The position numbers were made by a program, and so were the translations under genes. The notes under the pieces are model-generated. The model saw only the letters and a list, made by a program, of their open reading frames with translations, was not told the DNA's origin and made no database searches. A DNA stretch of 64,000 nucleotides from Protea cynaroides (taxonomy: Eukaryota > Streptophyta > Magnoliopsida > Proteales > Proteaceae), in contig CM053270.1 of NCBI GenBank assembly GCA_028583415.1, positions 2,246,001 to 2,310,000 on the forward strand, written 5' to 3'. Below are positions 10,324-20,570 of this stretch, in pieces. Position 1 is the first letter of the stretch, and every line of letters begins with the position of its first letter.

Positions 10324-10395
10324 ACTCCCCCACCCTTAAAAGAAATTTCATCCCAAAATTTGCATGTAGGTCTCACAACTCCCCCACCCTTAAAA
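10324..10395 (-). other. Duplicated polypurine tract / LTR-start region of element A
   Basis: On the minus strand TTTTAAGGGTGGGGGAGT occurs twice, 54 bp apart, each time followed by an LTR start: TGTGAGACC at 10377 and the true TGTAAGACC at 10323. So the polypurine tract plus the first bases of U3 are tandemly duplicated. Element D has the same arrangement (60375-60457). B and C have one copy. Confidence 0.75.
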
Positions 10396-10407
10396 GAAAT
10401 TTTGGCC

Positions 10408-13382
10408 TCAAAATTTGAACGTACCTTGATCGTCGAAAATATTAGGATACACCTTCTTCATTGCGCTCTGCTCTTCCCAAGTAATTTCTTTGACATTTTG
10501 GCTTCTCCAATGCACCTTCACATAATGGATATCCTTGGTTCGAAATTGTTGTACCTTTCGGCATGAGAGCATCACAGGCACCACTTCAAATGTTAAGTCT
10601 TCAGTCAAGTCTGGGGGGTCTGCTGTCAAGTTGTGCGATGGATCTCTGACATACTTTTTCAATAATGATACATGGAACACATCATGGACACTTGACATAG
10701 ATGGTGGTAGAGCCAATTGATATGCTACGTTACCACGTCTAGCCAATATCTCGTATGGTCCCACATACCTGGGGCATAGCTTCCCCTTCTTACCAAACCT
10801 TTTCAGGCCTCGCACTGGTGATATCTTCAAGAATACTTTGTCACCCACTACAAACTCCAGATCTCAACGTCGATTATCCGCATAGTGCTTCTGTCGAACT
10901 TGAGCTGTCTTTACTCTCTCTTTGATCTGATCAATCACTCGACAAGTTTCTTCAACAAACTCCGGTCCTACAATTCTTCTTTCTCCCACCTCGTTCCATT
11001 ATAGAGGTGTACGACACTTCTTCTCATAGAGTGCTTCATATGGGGCCATCTGAATTGTAGCCTGATAGCTGTTGTTATAAGCAAACTCGATAAGTGATAG
11101 TTTCTCATCCCAAGCTCCCTTGAAGTCTAATGCACAAGCTCGGAGCATATCTTCTAAAATTTGAATAATTCGTTCTGACTGTCCGTCCGTCTGAGGGTGA
11201 AAAGCTGTACTGAACTTCAACTTTGTTCCCATAGCTTTCTGTAATCCTTCCCAGAACTTTGATGTAAACGGGGATCTCTGTCAGATACTATACTCTCTGG
11301 AACGCCATGAAATCTGACTATATTATCAACATATAACTTGGCTAGTTTCTCCATGGTATACTGAGGTCTGACCGCAATAAATCGAGCTGTCTTGGTGAGT
11401 CGATCGACTATAACCCATAGTGCATCCACTGACCTTGGTGTCAAAGGTAGGCCAGTGACGAAATGCATAGTAATGCAATCCCACTTCCATGCAGGTTCCG
11501 GTAATGGCTGTAATAAACCTGCGGGTCTCTGCCTTTCTACTTTAGGCGTCAGCCACAACATTTGCTTTACCCGGATGATACTGGATGTCACAATCATAAT
11601 CTTTTAATAACTCCAGCCATCTCCTCTGTCTCATATTCAGATCCTTCTGAGTGAAAAGATAAGTTAAGCTCTTGTGATCTGACTTAATCTGAAACTTTTC
11701 ACCGTACAAGTAGTGTCTCCAAGTCTTGATTGCATGTATAACCGCTGCTAACTCCAAATCATGCGTAGGATAGTTCTTCTCATGCTCTTTTAACTGTCTT
11801 GATGCGTAAGTAATCACCTGTTCTCCTTGCATCAATACACACCCGATACCCAACCCTGAAGCATCCGTATATAAGGTAAACGGTACGCTTGGTTCTGGGA
11901 TGGTCAAGATAGGTGCAGAGACTAGTCTTGACTTCAAAGTCTGAAAGCACTTCTCACACTCATCTGTCCATATGAATTTCTCTCCCTTCTTGGTCAATCT
12001 GGTGAGTGGAATAGCGATCCTGGAGGAATCCTCCACGAATCTTTTATAATAACCAGCCAACCCAAGGAAACTACGAATCTCCGTAACAGATTTTGGTGCT
12101 TCCCATCCTACTATAGCAGCTATCTTACTTGGATCAACCTTGATACCGTCTTCAGATACTACATGGCCCAAGAAAGCCACTTTCTTCAGCCAAAACTCGC
12201 ATTTCTTGAACTTAGGATAAAGCTTCTCCTGTCTCAGCCGTTGTAGGGCTGCCCTCAAATGTGTTGTATGAGTCTCCATGTCCTTTGAGTAAACCAATAT
12301 GTCATCGATGAATACGATGACCGAAGTGTCCAACATATCATGAAACACTCGGTTCAACAGTTCCATGAATGACGCTGGGGCGTTGGTCAAACCGAACGAC
12401 ATAACTAGAAACTCATAATGCCCATACCGTGTTCTGAAAGCAGTCTTTGGAATATCTCCAGCCTTGATCTTCAGTTGGTGATACCCCGATAGGAGATCGA
12501 TCTTCGAGAAAACCTTTGCACCCTGTAACTGATTGAATAAATCATCGATCCTAGGTAAAGGATACCGGTTCTTGATAGTCAACTTGTTCAGTTCCTGGTA
12601 GTCAATGCATAGCCTCACACTTCCATCCTTCTTCTTGACAAATAGTACAGGTGCTCCCCAAGGTGATATGCTAGGTCGTATGAAACCCTTATCCAATAAT
12701 TCTTGTAACTGGGTCTTCAACTCCTTTAACTCGGTAGGGGCCATCCTGTATGGTGCTTTAGACATCGGCGCCGAACCTGGCATAAGGTCTATTACAAATT
12801 TTGTAGCCCTGTCTGGTGGTAAACCTGGGAGATCCTCTGGAAATACATCTGGGAACTCCCACACCACGTCTAGATCTTCTAACTTTGTCACCTCAGCAGT
12901 GATGTCGACTATAGATACTAGATATCCCACTCCCCCCTTTTCTAAGCATCTCTTAGCTTTTAAGGCGGAGAGAATCAGCTTCCACTTCCTAGGTAACTTG
13001 GTCCCAGTGAAGCTATACTCCTTTCCCTTTTTGTCTGTAAGCACAAACTTCCTTTCACCACACAATAGAATAGCCGAATGATGGCCTAGCCAATCCATTC
13101 CCAAGATGACATCAAAGTCTGCCATCTCGAGTAGTACCAAACTTGCTTCTAAGTCTCGGCCCTCAATACATACAGTACATGGTCCATAATATTCAGTCAA
13201 AGCCACTTCGACTCCTAGTGGAGAGCGAACTATCAAGCTTGGGTTCAAGTGCTTAATTGGTAACTCCATTCACTTCCCAAAGAAAATAGAAACAAAGGAG
13301 TGCGTGGCCCCAGAGTCAAATAGTACTCTGGCAGGTATACCAGCTACATTTACAATTCTTGAAATTTTATTATCCCTTAGTT
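10408..13382 (-). pseudogene. Element A pol (PR-RT-RNase H-integrase), inactivated
   Basis: In coding order: protease LFDSGATHSF just upstream of a TGA at 13270-13272; then a 575-codon open stretch (13269-11542) with RT motifs including the FIDDILVYS catalytic block, and RNase H with LYTDASGLGIG and DHKSLTYLF. At VVADA (about 11545) some 190 codons present in B and C are missing, removing the integrase zinc-binding HHCC domain. The integrase core follows (11597-10999) with a frameshift near 11260, a stop near 10999, and H in MHFVTG where C has the first catalytic D. The C-terminal chromodomain-like part (10848-10408) is open. This is a degraded Del/Tekay-type polyprotein. The lineage call rests on the C-terminal region and overall layout. 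Confidence 0.85.
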
Positions 13383-13441
13383 CTACATGCGCATACACAC
13401 AATGAAAATAGTAAGCCAAATAGTAAGGGATAGAGTCGTAC
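13383..13441 (-). other. Possible gag-pro mini-intron, element A
   Basis: On the minus strand gag reads ...DVVTG, then GTACGACTC begins a 59-bp stretch ending CATGTAG. Removing it puts gag in frame with the protease. The position matches the mini-introns of B, C and D, but the acceptor is different and less certain here. Confidence 0.4.
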
Positions 13442-14213
13442 CAGTGACCACATCAGGTGATGCGGCTGCCTCTTCGGTAGTAACCACATATACTTTTCCT
13501 TGCTGGGGAGGTTGCTTCCTAGGTAGAGTGCAGGTTTTTGCAATATAACCCACTTGTTGACAGTTGAAACATTTAATGTTCGGGTTGTGTCCAGCGAAGT
13601 GTGGCACAGGTGGTGCCGTATTGTTCCTTGCAGGCACTGTAGCGGTCTGAGCCCTGTATGGGCGGAAAGGCCTATTGTTACTGCTACCCGAACTCTCAAT
13701 AGCGGGTCTCTTCACTCCCCTATTCTGTGCAAAGAAGTTGTCCCTCTGACTGGATTCTATCACTCTCGCAACCTGTACAGCCTCATTATAAATTTTCTTG
13801 TCCAGCCCCAATATGTGCTCTCTGATGCCTCCACGCAGTCCCATGGTGAACCTGCGTGTCTTGGTCTCTTCTTCTTGCATACTTGCCGGTGCGAAGAAAA
13901 ATAACTCCTCATACCTCTGCTGGTAAGCATCCACAGTCGACTGAGACTATTATAGATTGAGAAACTCCCTCTCCATCTGATCCCTGAAACTCTTCGGGAA
14001 GTATTTGTCGAAGAAGGCAACTTTGAATGCTTCCCAATCTATCTGGGTATGCTTCGTCTCCAGATATGCCCGTGTAGAATTCCACCAAGCATTCGCATCT
14101 TCCTTTAGCATATGAGTGGCAAACAGGACATTTTCATCCTCTGTACAAGTCATCAGTCGAAAATTCTTTTCCATTTCTGTGACCCACTGTGCTGGTCACA
14201 ATGGTTTCCCTAT
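13442..14213 (-). pseudogene. Element A gag remnant (capsid and zinc knuckle)
   Basis: The N-terminal third of gag is missing: homology to C's gag starts at the GKP residues near 14213, where the sequence switches to the opposite-strand gene. The retained part holds the capsid-type region with EMEKNF, then the AYQQRYEELFFFAP block and a CCHC zinc knuckle beginning CFNCQQVG. At least three stops interrupt it: TGA for Trp just before the EMEKNF block, and adjacent TAA and TAG near 13955. It is non-functional. Confidence 0.8.
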
Positions 14214-15039
14214 CTCCTTCAACACCCATCAATTGGCTGACCTGCTGGGGGTACCCAATGATGGAGACTTGGTATACTGCCCTCCAAAGGTGAAGGGCTA
14301 TCTGACCGAGGACCTACGCCGAGAGATAGCAGAGCAGATCCTAAATCCTGGGGCTCCTATGACGGCGGCTAGTCTGAAGCCCCTAGCTCGAGTCTATAAC
14401 CGCATCATCCAGCACAACATTGTGCCCCAGAGCGGCCACTACAGTGAGTTATCTCAGCTCACTCAGTACATCACCTACTGCATCTGCACCGGGGAGCGGG
14501 TCTCTCTCCCTTACCTCATCATCCGGACTATGCATCAGGCGACCCTGGCCGATCAGGCCAGTAACCTTCCATACGGTCGTCTCATCACCTTCCTTCTACG
14601 TCGCCTAGGTGTGAGCATGAGAGGCGAGGTGACTGTTGAGGATACCATGACATTTGACATCGACTGGGATGCCATTCAGAGGATGCAGATGGACAATCTG
14701 CCCATTAGCGACGACGAGTTGGAGGCTCGCCCTCGCCCACTCGGAAGGGTAGCAGCCGCAGCAGCAGCAGAGGCCGAGCGTGATGATGACGAGGATAAGG
14801 CAGAGGGTGTACCAGCGCCAGCTCCACAGCCTACACCTGCAGCACCACCATCTACCTCTACAGCTGGACCGTCTCATCCCTCTCCAGACCCGGTGTTGAG
14901 TATGTTCACTGAGATCAGGGACACCCAGAGGGTCATCCTAGAGTCTCAGCGAGAGATGGGTCAGGAGTTGGGATGTCTGGCTCGTAGCCTACAGGTGACA
15001 CAGGACCACGTACACTGGCTTAGGATCGCTTACGAGTGA
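14213..15039 (+). pseudogene. Element A opposite-strand gene, N-terminally deleted
   Basis: This is the C-terminal two-thirds of the protein encoded intact at 40582-41859. The conserved part begins SFNTHQLADLLGV, followed by RIIQHNIVPQSGHY, a YCICTGERVSLPYLIIRTM block, a low-complexity Ala/Pro/Glu segment and a C-terminal helix VLSMFTEIRDTQR. The frame is open without stops back to an ATG at 14116, but the first 33 residues of that frame are antisense gag sequence created by a deletion. From memory it resembles the family annotated as 'putative plant transposon protein' (PF20167). The reading strand is opposite to gag-pol. Confidence 0.7.
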
Positions 15040-15127
15040 GATTATGACATAGCGGACCCTATTCCTCCTCGGGCCCCTACCCCATGATTGTCCCTTTTAT
15101 TTTCTTCTCTTTTGACTGTTTATATAA

Positions 15128-15161
15128 CAAGGTAACTGTCCGATTTGTGGACTGTACCCTG
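15128..15161 (-). other. Conserved stem-loop between PBS and opposite-strand gene (A)
   Basis: The inverted arms GGTAACTGTCC and GGACTGTACC flank a 7-nt loop. The same hairpin is at 41884-41917 (C) and 23013-23046 (B). One A-T pair of C is a G-C pair here, a compensated change. It lies about 240 nt from the PBS in the gag-pol sense and just after the stop of the opposite-strand gene. Confidence 0.55.
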
Positions 15162-15399
15162 TAGCACTATTTCATTTGATACTCATTTTCTATTTAATGA
15201 AAGTTTTTATGGTTTTTCCTAACTAGTACATGGGTATCATTAAAATTCCATATTTAATACAGTATATTATGCTCTTTCTTAATCAGTCTCAGGTATCAAA
15301 CAATGCTTAGGGTGTGTCTGTATTAAAATTTTTAAATTTTTCCTAACTCAGTTCATCGACTTAGTTAAGTGCAATATGGTCCGTGGACAGAGCCCGAGG

Positions 15400-15411
15400 G
15401 CTCTGATACCA
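15400..15411 (-). other. Element A primer binding site (tRNA-iMet)
   Basis: The minus strand reads TGGTATCAGAGC three bases inside the LTR end. This is the standard plant initiator-Met tRNA primer site. Confidence 0.9.
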
Positions 15412-15414
15412 AGT

Positions 15415-17459
15415 TGTCACACCCCAATTCTGATCCAACCAGAATGGTGTGAGTGAACCGTCACTAAACCAACAGTTCATACCAGGATCTCGAATAGGCC
15501 GTGTCCACTCACACAAACCATTACACATAACCACAATCAGAATATAAATAGTACAGCGGAAGTCTTTAAATAGAATGAACTGAGAATCTATTGATAAATG
15601 TAAATAAAATATCCAATTATTCAGATTCAAACATAAAATATAATATTCTTACATTCACTTTAATCCAACTAAAAATAACTGAAAATAAATAAAACTAAAA
15701 TTAAAGGTACACGCAGAAAGGGCACTTGCATGAAGCGTCATGCTCGTCCTCTCCTGCCTGTACACCCAGAGCAGCAACATCACCATATGCCGGAGCGTAC
15801 ATAAAGTCGTCCATTGTGTAACCTGCATCAACATCTAAAATAATGTACGTACAAAGGGTGAGCTCACAACTTAGCTCAGTAAGACAATCAGACAGTTTCA
15901 CAATATTATGCATGAGTAACAATCATTTTATGCTGTGGTCTGGTTAAGTTTGCAATGTGCTATAGAAAGGTTTGGTGGCCCCCGCACCTCTATACACGAG
16001 TGTGTGGCACCTCATGGATCACACCCCCATTGGCCCACATGCACCCATCATGGAATAGAGATAGAGCTAAGATATCCCCGTACCTCCCCTGATGCTCTAC
16101 CCATACCAGTACCTAAGCCCCTACTGGCCAGGGCTTGCAAACTGGGCTCGCAACTAACCAATCCTATATGTCATCAATGTATGCTCTATCCCAGCACAGC
16201 CGTCTACGGCATAGAGATAGAGCTAAGTCATCCCCGTACCTCCCCTGATACCCTATCCGCAACTAACCCACTAGGATAGAACAATACACAGGTAGACCCT
16301 ATCCCAACATAACTCCCTACGGCATAGAGATAGAGCTAAAGCATCGTGGACAAGCCAGCGTCGACTTCGGAGACCACAGTGCCACATCACCATGACCAGG
16401 CCAGCATTAATATCGGAGACCACCGTACCTCGACCTTCCCCTGATGCCCCACCCGTACCAAGCATGTTAAGATAGAATACTACAAAAAGTGTCAGTGTGA
16501 GGAATGATCCCAGGCCCATGTCCCACTCCACACACCAACGAAAACAATCACATGCCTAACAATCACATCCTATCAATGCATGAACAATAATAATAACTGA
16601 AAGTAAAGGATGGCATGTGAATTTGCACAAACATCACATCATATATATTCAGGTTATTAACAAAGATTTACTGTCCATTAATTATTAGGCTTAGGTCAGA
16701 TTCCCTTACCTGACGCTCACTTGATAGCTTGCTCACGTCGCAAAATCCAAACGGAAAGTCACAAACTCCTACAATATTATTAGGGTTTCATTAGAATAGT
16801 TTTCTTAGGGTTTCATGTTGGTCGAAAACCAACATGGTTACAAAATACCCTCACAGAGCTGACCGATGGCATGTACCGGTCACAGCTCTGTGGGGAAAAC
16901 TGGCGACTGGTATGGTCAGCCGGTCCCCACAGACCAGCCTCCCGGAAGGTACCGGTGGCAACATACCGGTTGCACAGGGTGCAACCGGTATAGTCGACCG
17001 GTATGTCTCCGGAAGACCATACTTTGGGTTTTTTCGACTGCCGTCGATCAATCTCCATGGATTTTCAGGGTTTCTCCTATCCATTCTAAGTCTGAGCTTT
17101 GAGTTAGAGTTATCCCCAACTCATTCAAGTCTATTTTCGATGAATATCATCTCGAAACTCGAATCTAGGATTTGACGGCAATTTAGGGTTTTTAAGGTCC
17201 AGTTAGGGTTTTAAATCAATACCTACTTTGCATGGTATTGATCCACCCCTATATCTATCATAGGGTAAGAAGAATGATTAAAACACTTACCATTGACTGG
17301 CGTAACGTGAGCGTCCTCGAACGGTAATGGCGGCACTTTCTTTTTCTTCCTAGCTCCTTCTCCTTTCCAACCTCCTTCTCTTCTCTAGAGTTTGTGAGAG
17401 ATAATGGAAAGGATTTGAGGAGGTTTAAGAGTGTTTATATAGGGTAGGATTAGGGTTTA
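15415..17459 (-). repeat. Element A 5' LTR, truncated
   Basis: This is a direct copy of 8022-10033 with few differences. It contains the TATA-like TATATAAA (RC of 17434-17441), a donor ATG|GTAAGTG (intron would start at 17290) and a second copy of the small ORF. The first 290 bp or so of U3 are missing. The LTR stops at AGGGTTTA and abuts intron sequence, with about 45 bp of the target also lost. The upstream promoter is therefore gone although the TATA-like box remains. Confidence 0.9.
15701..15814 (-). CDS. Conserved small LTR ORF, element A 5' LTR
   Basis: Second copy of the 37-codon frame at 8308-8421, with SCKCPFC where the first has SCECPFC. See that entry for the comparison with B, C and D. 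Confidence 0.35.
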   Translation of the reverse strand: MDDFMYAPAYGDVAALGVQAGEDEHDASCKCPFCVYL

Positions 17460-18347
17460 TTTTTTTTAATAATGATTTTGTTGAGGTTAGAGGAAAAATC
17501 AAAACAAGACAATAACATAAGCAACTAATGTCTCATTAACAAATTCTAGTCCCATAGTGCAGTCTTTGTCCCAGGAACCCCTATTTGGAGAATTACTAGG
17601 GGACAGGCATGTGCGAAGTTCAAATTTGATGGAGGAAAGTTGGCCAACCGTTTTAAGTCTGTTAGGTTTTGTAAATGGGATCGTTTCCAATTATATGATT
17701 GAATGACGGATTTAATTGGCACTGGATGCCTTCTACTCAGTTATTTTATTTTAATTTTTTTTAAATGTCAATTTGAAGATGATCCTAAAAACTTCAGTAT
17801 GTTGGGTGATCTTGATAACACTGTAGTGTAGTCATGTTGGTCGTATAGCCGTGAGGTGATTATATTGGGCATTTGGCGGAGATTTTGATATGTTCATGTT
17901 ATGCTCTAAAACTTATAGTCTCAATATTGAGTAACATAACGATAATAGTTGAAAAATAAATTTCTTAATCAAGATTATGACAGCAGATACTTCTTAACCA
18001 TGGGATGAACTGATCTCATTTCAAAACTGAAACCATGGCATAATGCTAGAGCAAAGAGGAAGAAAAGGGTCATCCATGTCAACCCTAAATACCATTTCAT
18101 GGACATAATTGAGGCATAAGAATAGTTTCAGCAGGAACTATCAGTCTAACAGTATTCCCAAGTAGCTATAGCGGAATGTAGTTGGGAGTGTAAATGGCAA
18201 ACTTGTTAATTAGCCAACAAATGAATCAGGTTGTCTGGATTACTCCAGCTTTAAACAGAAGAGATAAATTTAATCTGCATGTTCCTTTTTCTTTTTTTTT
18301 TAAATTGTGTTACAAGCATGGTTTTGCATATAAGTGGTAGTCAGTTA
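17460..18347 (+). other. Intron-1 segment of array unit 3, right part
   Basis: This continues the intron interrupted at 8021 and is collinear with 6058-6948. No gene is seen. It ends at the MITE remnant. Confidence 0.7.
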
Positions 18348-18577
18348 TAAGGGTGTCAACGAGTCGATCCGATCCGATTTCGGTCTAGGCTGAAATGGTG
18401 TCAGGCTTTATAAGCCTAGCCCAAAACTTGTCCATTAAGGGTTCCTGAAGTCTGGACACATTAACTATTGGGCCGGTCCGGTGTCGGTTTGTTATCGGGC
18501 TTGGCTTATCGAGCCGATTTTGGATTGACTCACTCATGCCAGTCCAGATTGGCCCGGATTGGCTTAACAGTCGACTC

Positions 18578-18580
<3 letters not shown>
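18348..18580 (+). repeat. Truncated MITE upstream of copy 4, internally deleted
   Basis: Starts with TAAGGGTGTCAA like the others but lacks about 20 bp (after GGGTTC) and about 30 bp (in the GATTGACTCA region) present in the other units. These are private deletions of this unit. Confidence 0.6.
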
Positions 18581-18612
<32 letters not shown>

Positions 18613-18815
18613 AGCATCGTTTCAAAAAATTGGATCGGAATCAATCGAATTAGCGAACATTGAGTCCGAAGGAATCGGAAACGATTCCGATTCGATGTAT
18701 GGCCGATTCACATTATAAACTCATGCCAGGGAAACGCGGAGTCCGCATTTCTGAGGTTCTCTCTAGTCTTCCCCCTCTCTGCCTCTCAGCTCTCAGTTGC
18801 TCAATTCATTCATTC
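18581..18815 (+). promoter_or_regulatory. (GA)n tract and presumed promoter/5'UTR of copy 4
   Basis: The longest (GA)n tract of the set (18581-18609) followed by conserved 5'UTR sequence to the ATG at 18816. Promoter function is inferred from position. Confidence 0.35.
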
Positions 18816-19093
18816 ATGGCGGCATGTCGTCAAATCTTCTGCTCTGCTCCAACGTATCCAAGAGTCAAATCTGTCTTGACCCAAATCCTTCATTTCAAGA
18901 CAACATCAACGATGCCTTCTCAGCATCACCAACACCAGCTTGAACACGAGTTCTCGGAGTCCAACGAGTTTTTAGGGAGCTGGAAAGCCCCCAAGGATCC
19001 AAAGGAAGCAGAAGCAAATCTGGGAAAGCTGAGGAGGGATTATGCGAAACAGGTAAAGGAGCTTCACAAGCAGTATATTTATGAGATGGAGTT
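18816..19093 (+). pseudogene. Exon-1 copy 4, 5' part (split by element E)
   Basis: Codons 1 to about 92 of the same exon: MAACRQIF start, FLGSWKAP, YAKQVKELHKQ. It is interrupted at GAGATGGAGTT by the LTR start TGTAAGCACCCC. The other half of the exon resumes at 56669. GAGTT (19089-19093) is the left target duplication. Before the break this part has no stop. Confidence 0.85.
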
Positions 19094-20570
19094 TGTAAGC
19101 ACCCCATTTTTGCCATCCCCAGTCAAGCAGAACTTTATTGGTGTATAGGCAGTAAGAGAGTGGAGGGGGTGAAAATTTAGAAAGTACAGGGGAGGCGAGT
19201 GAAACTCTCTCAAACCAATAGTCGATCAATTCCTCTGTGTTCTTTATGGTTTTTTGGGCTGAGCCAGAGTGTCCCCAATGTACAAGAGTCTTGGTGGGCA
19301 TATTCAGAGGGGTTGCAGATCAATTCAAGGTTTGGACATTAAGCGGTGATTTCAAAGCTGATGTTGGTAGGCCCTATAGCAAGGTCATGAAAATACCTTC
19401 GAAATGATACCTGAATCACTCAATTCCGATATCAAACGAAGAAGATGTCGCGATTTTAGTCGGATTGAAATTGGCTTATTAAATCCAAGGGCTTTTCTTT
19501 AAATTATCATAAATTAAGGATTTATTGGGCAAATTATCGTGATTTAAATCGATCAAACTTCATTCGACCATATCTTGATCGTCCGACATCCAAATCCGAC
19601 GATTCAAGCGCCACTGTGCTCCATTGTCTGTCCTTTTCAAAATGGACGTAAAGAATTTTGGGCAGAAGCCACCAGCGGGTCCCATGCAAAGCTGCCGGTA
19701 GGATTATCGTCAAAACTCCAATTCTTCATATCTTGATCATCCGAAGTCCGAATCAGGTGATTCAAGTGCCAGTGTGCTCCATTGCCAGTCCTCTTCAAAG
19801 TGGACGTAAAGAATTTTGGGCAGAAGCCGCCAGCGGGTCCCATGCAAAGTTGCTGGCCGAATTATCGTCAAAGCTTTAATTCTTCATATTTTGTTCATCT
19901 GACGTCCGAATTAGGCGATTCGAGCACCAGTGTGCTCCTTTGTCCGTCCTCTTCAAAGTGGACGTGGAAGATCTGAGACAGAAGCCGTCGAAATTTTTCA
20001 TGCGGAATTGCAAGCTGAGAGGATCCATAGTAGAAAGAGAAATCGATCCAGTCCATTCTTACTCAGCCCAACCCAACTCAAGCCCAATTTAGTCCAACCC
20101 CGTCGAACTCAATCAAGTCCAGCCTGACCCAACCCAAACCAGCCCAGATTGAGTCGGGTCAGCCCATGTGTGTGCACTTTATGTATTTGTTTTATATATA
20201 TATATACATTTATATATTATATAATATATGTTTTATATATGTCATATTATATATATTTTTATATATTATTATTATACTATATTATATTATATTATATTAT
20301 ATATATATATATATGTATATATTCGGTCATGGAAGGAGAGAGAGGGAGGAAGAGAGAAGAGAGAGGAAGAGAGAGAGAGAGAGAGATTGAAAACCGAGGG
20401 GAGAAGTGAATTCGGTGGAGGCAAAGAGGGAGGTGCTGCCACCTCCATCTTTCCCATGCCCCTACTCACTCCCTCACCGCCACCTCCTCCTCTCCTTGAG
20501 CCCAACTCCAAGCCGCCACAGCCCCTTGCCTCTCACCCTATCCCCTTGAGCCCAACTCCAAGCCGCCACA
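19094..20570 (+). repeat. Element E 5' LTR, piece 1 (U3)
   Basis: Starts TGTAAGCACCCC. It contains three diverged tandem copies of a unit of about 158 bp (about 19565-20000), an AT-dinucleotide-rich tract (about 20195-20318), a GA-rich tract (20330-20395) and a short tandem copy of a CCCAACTCCAAGCCGCCACA segment (about 20498-20570). No gene is seen. It is cut at 20570 by element B; CCACA (20566-20570) is the target duplication. Confidence 0.75.
19565..20000 (+). repeat. Tandem repeat of ~158 bp x 3 in E U3
   Basis: Each unit carries CATATCTTGATCATCCGA-like, GTGCCAGTGTGCTCCATT-like and AAGAATTTTGGGCAGAAGCC words in the same order. The third unit decays at its end. It lies upstream of the LTR's TATA box. 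Confidence 0.75.

Larger units (their letters stand above)
8022..17459 (-). mobile_element. Element A: defective Del/Tekay-like Ty3/Gypsy retrotransposon
   Basis: Gag-pol reads on the minus strand, so the 3' LTR is at low coordinates. The LTRs are direct repeats (8022-10323 and 15415-17459) that start TGTAAGACCC and end TGTGACA on the minus strand. The order in coding sense is 5' LTR, PBS, stem-loop, opposite-strand gene remnant, gag, PR-RT-RH-INT, PPT, 3' LTR. It is dead: gag has stops, the region between gag and the opposite-strand gene is deleted, the integrase N-terminus is deleted, and the 5' LTR lacks its first 290 bp or so. Insertion was in the intron of array unit 3. No target duplication can be checked, because the right end was lost with about 45 bp of target. 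Confidence 0.9.

Noticed and set aside
12605..13081. 158-codon plus-strand frame opposite element A protease/RT
   Set aside because: A shadow of the conserved pol coding strand. Equivalent antisense frames in B (26869-27162) and C (37880-38173) follow pol conservation only.
20149..20409. Open frames with Tyr/Ile-rich sequence near 20150-20575
   Set aside because: Derived from AT and GA microsatellites in the E LTR.
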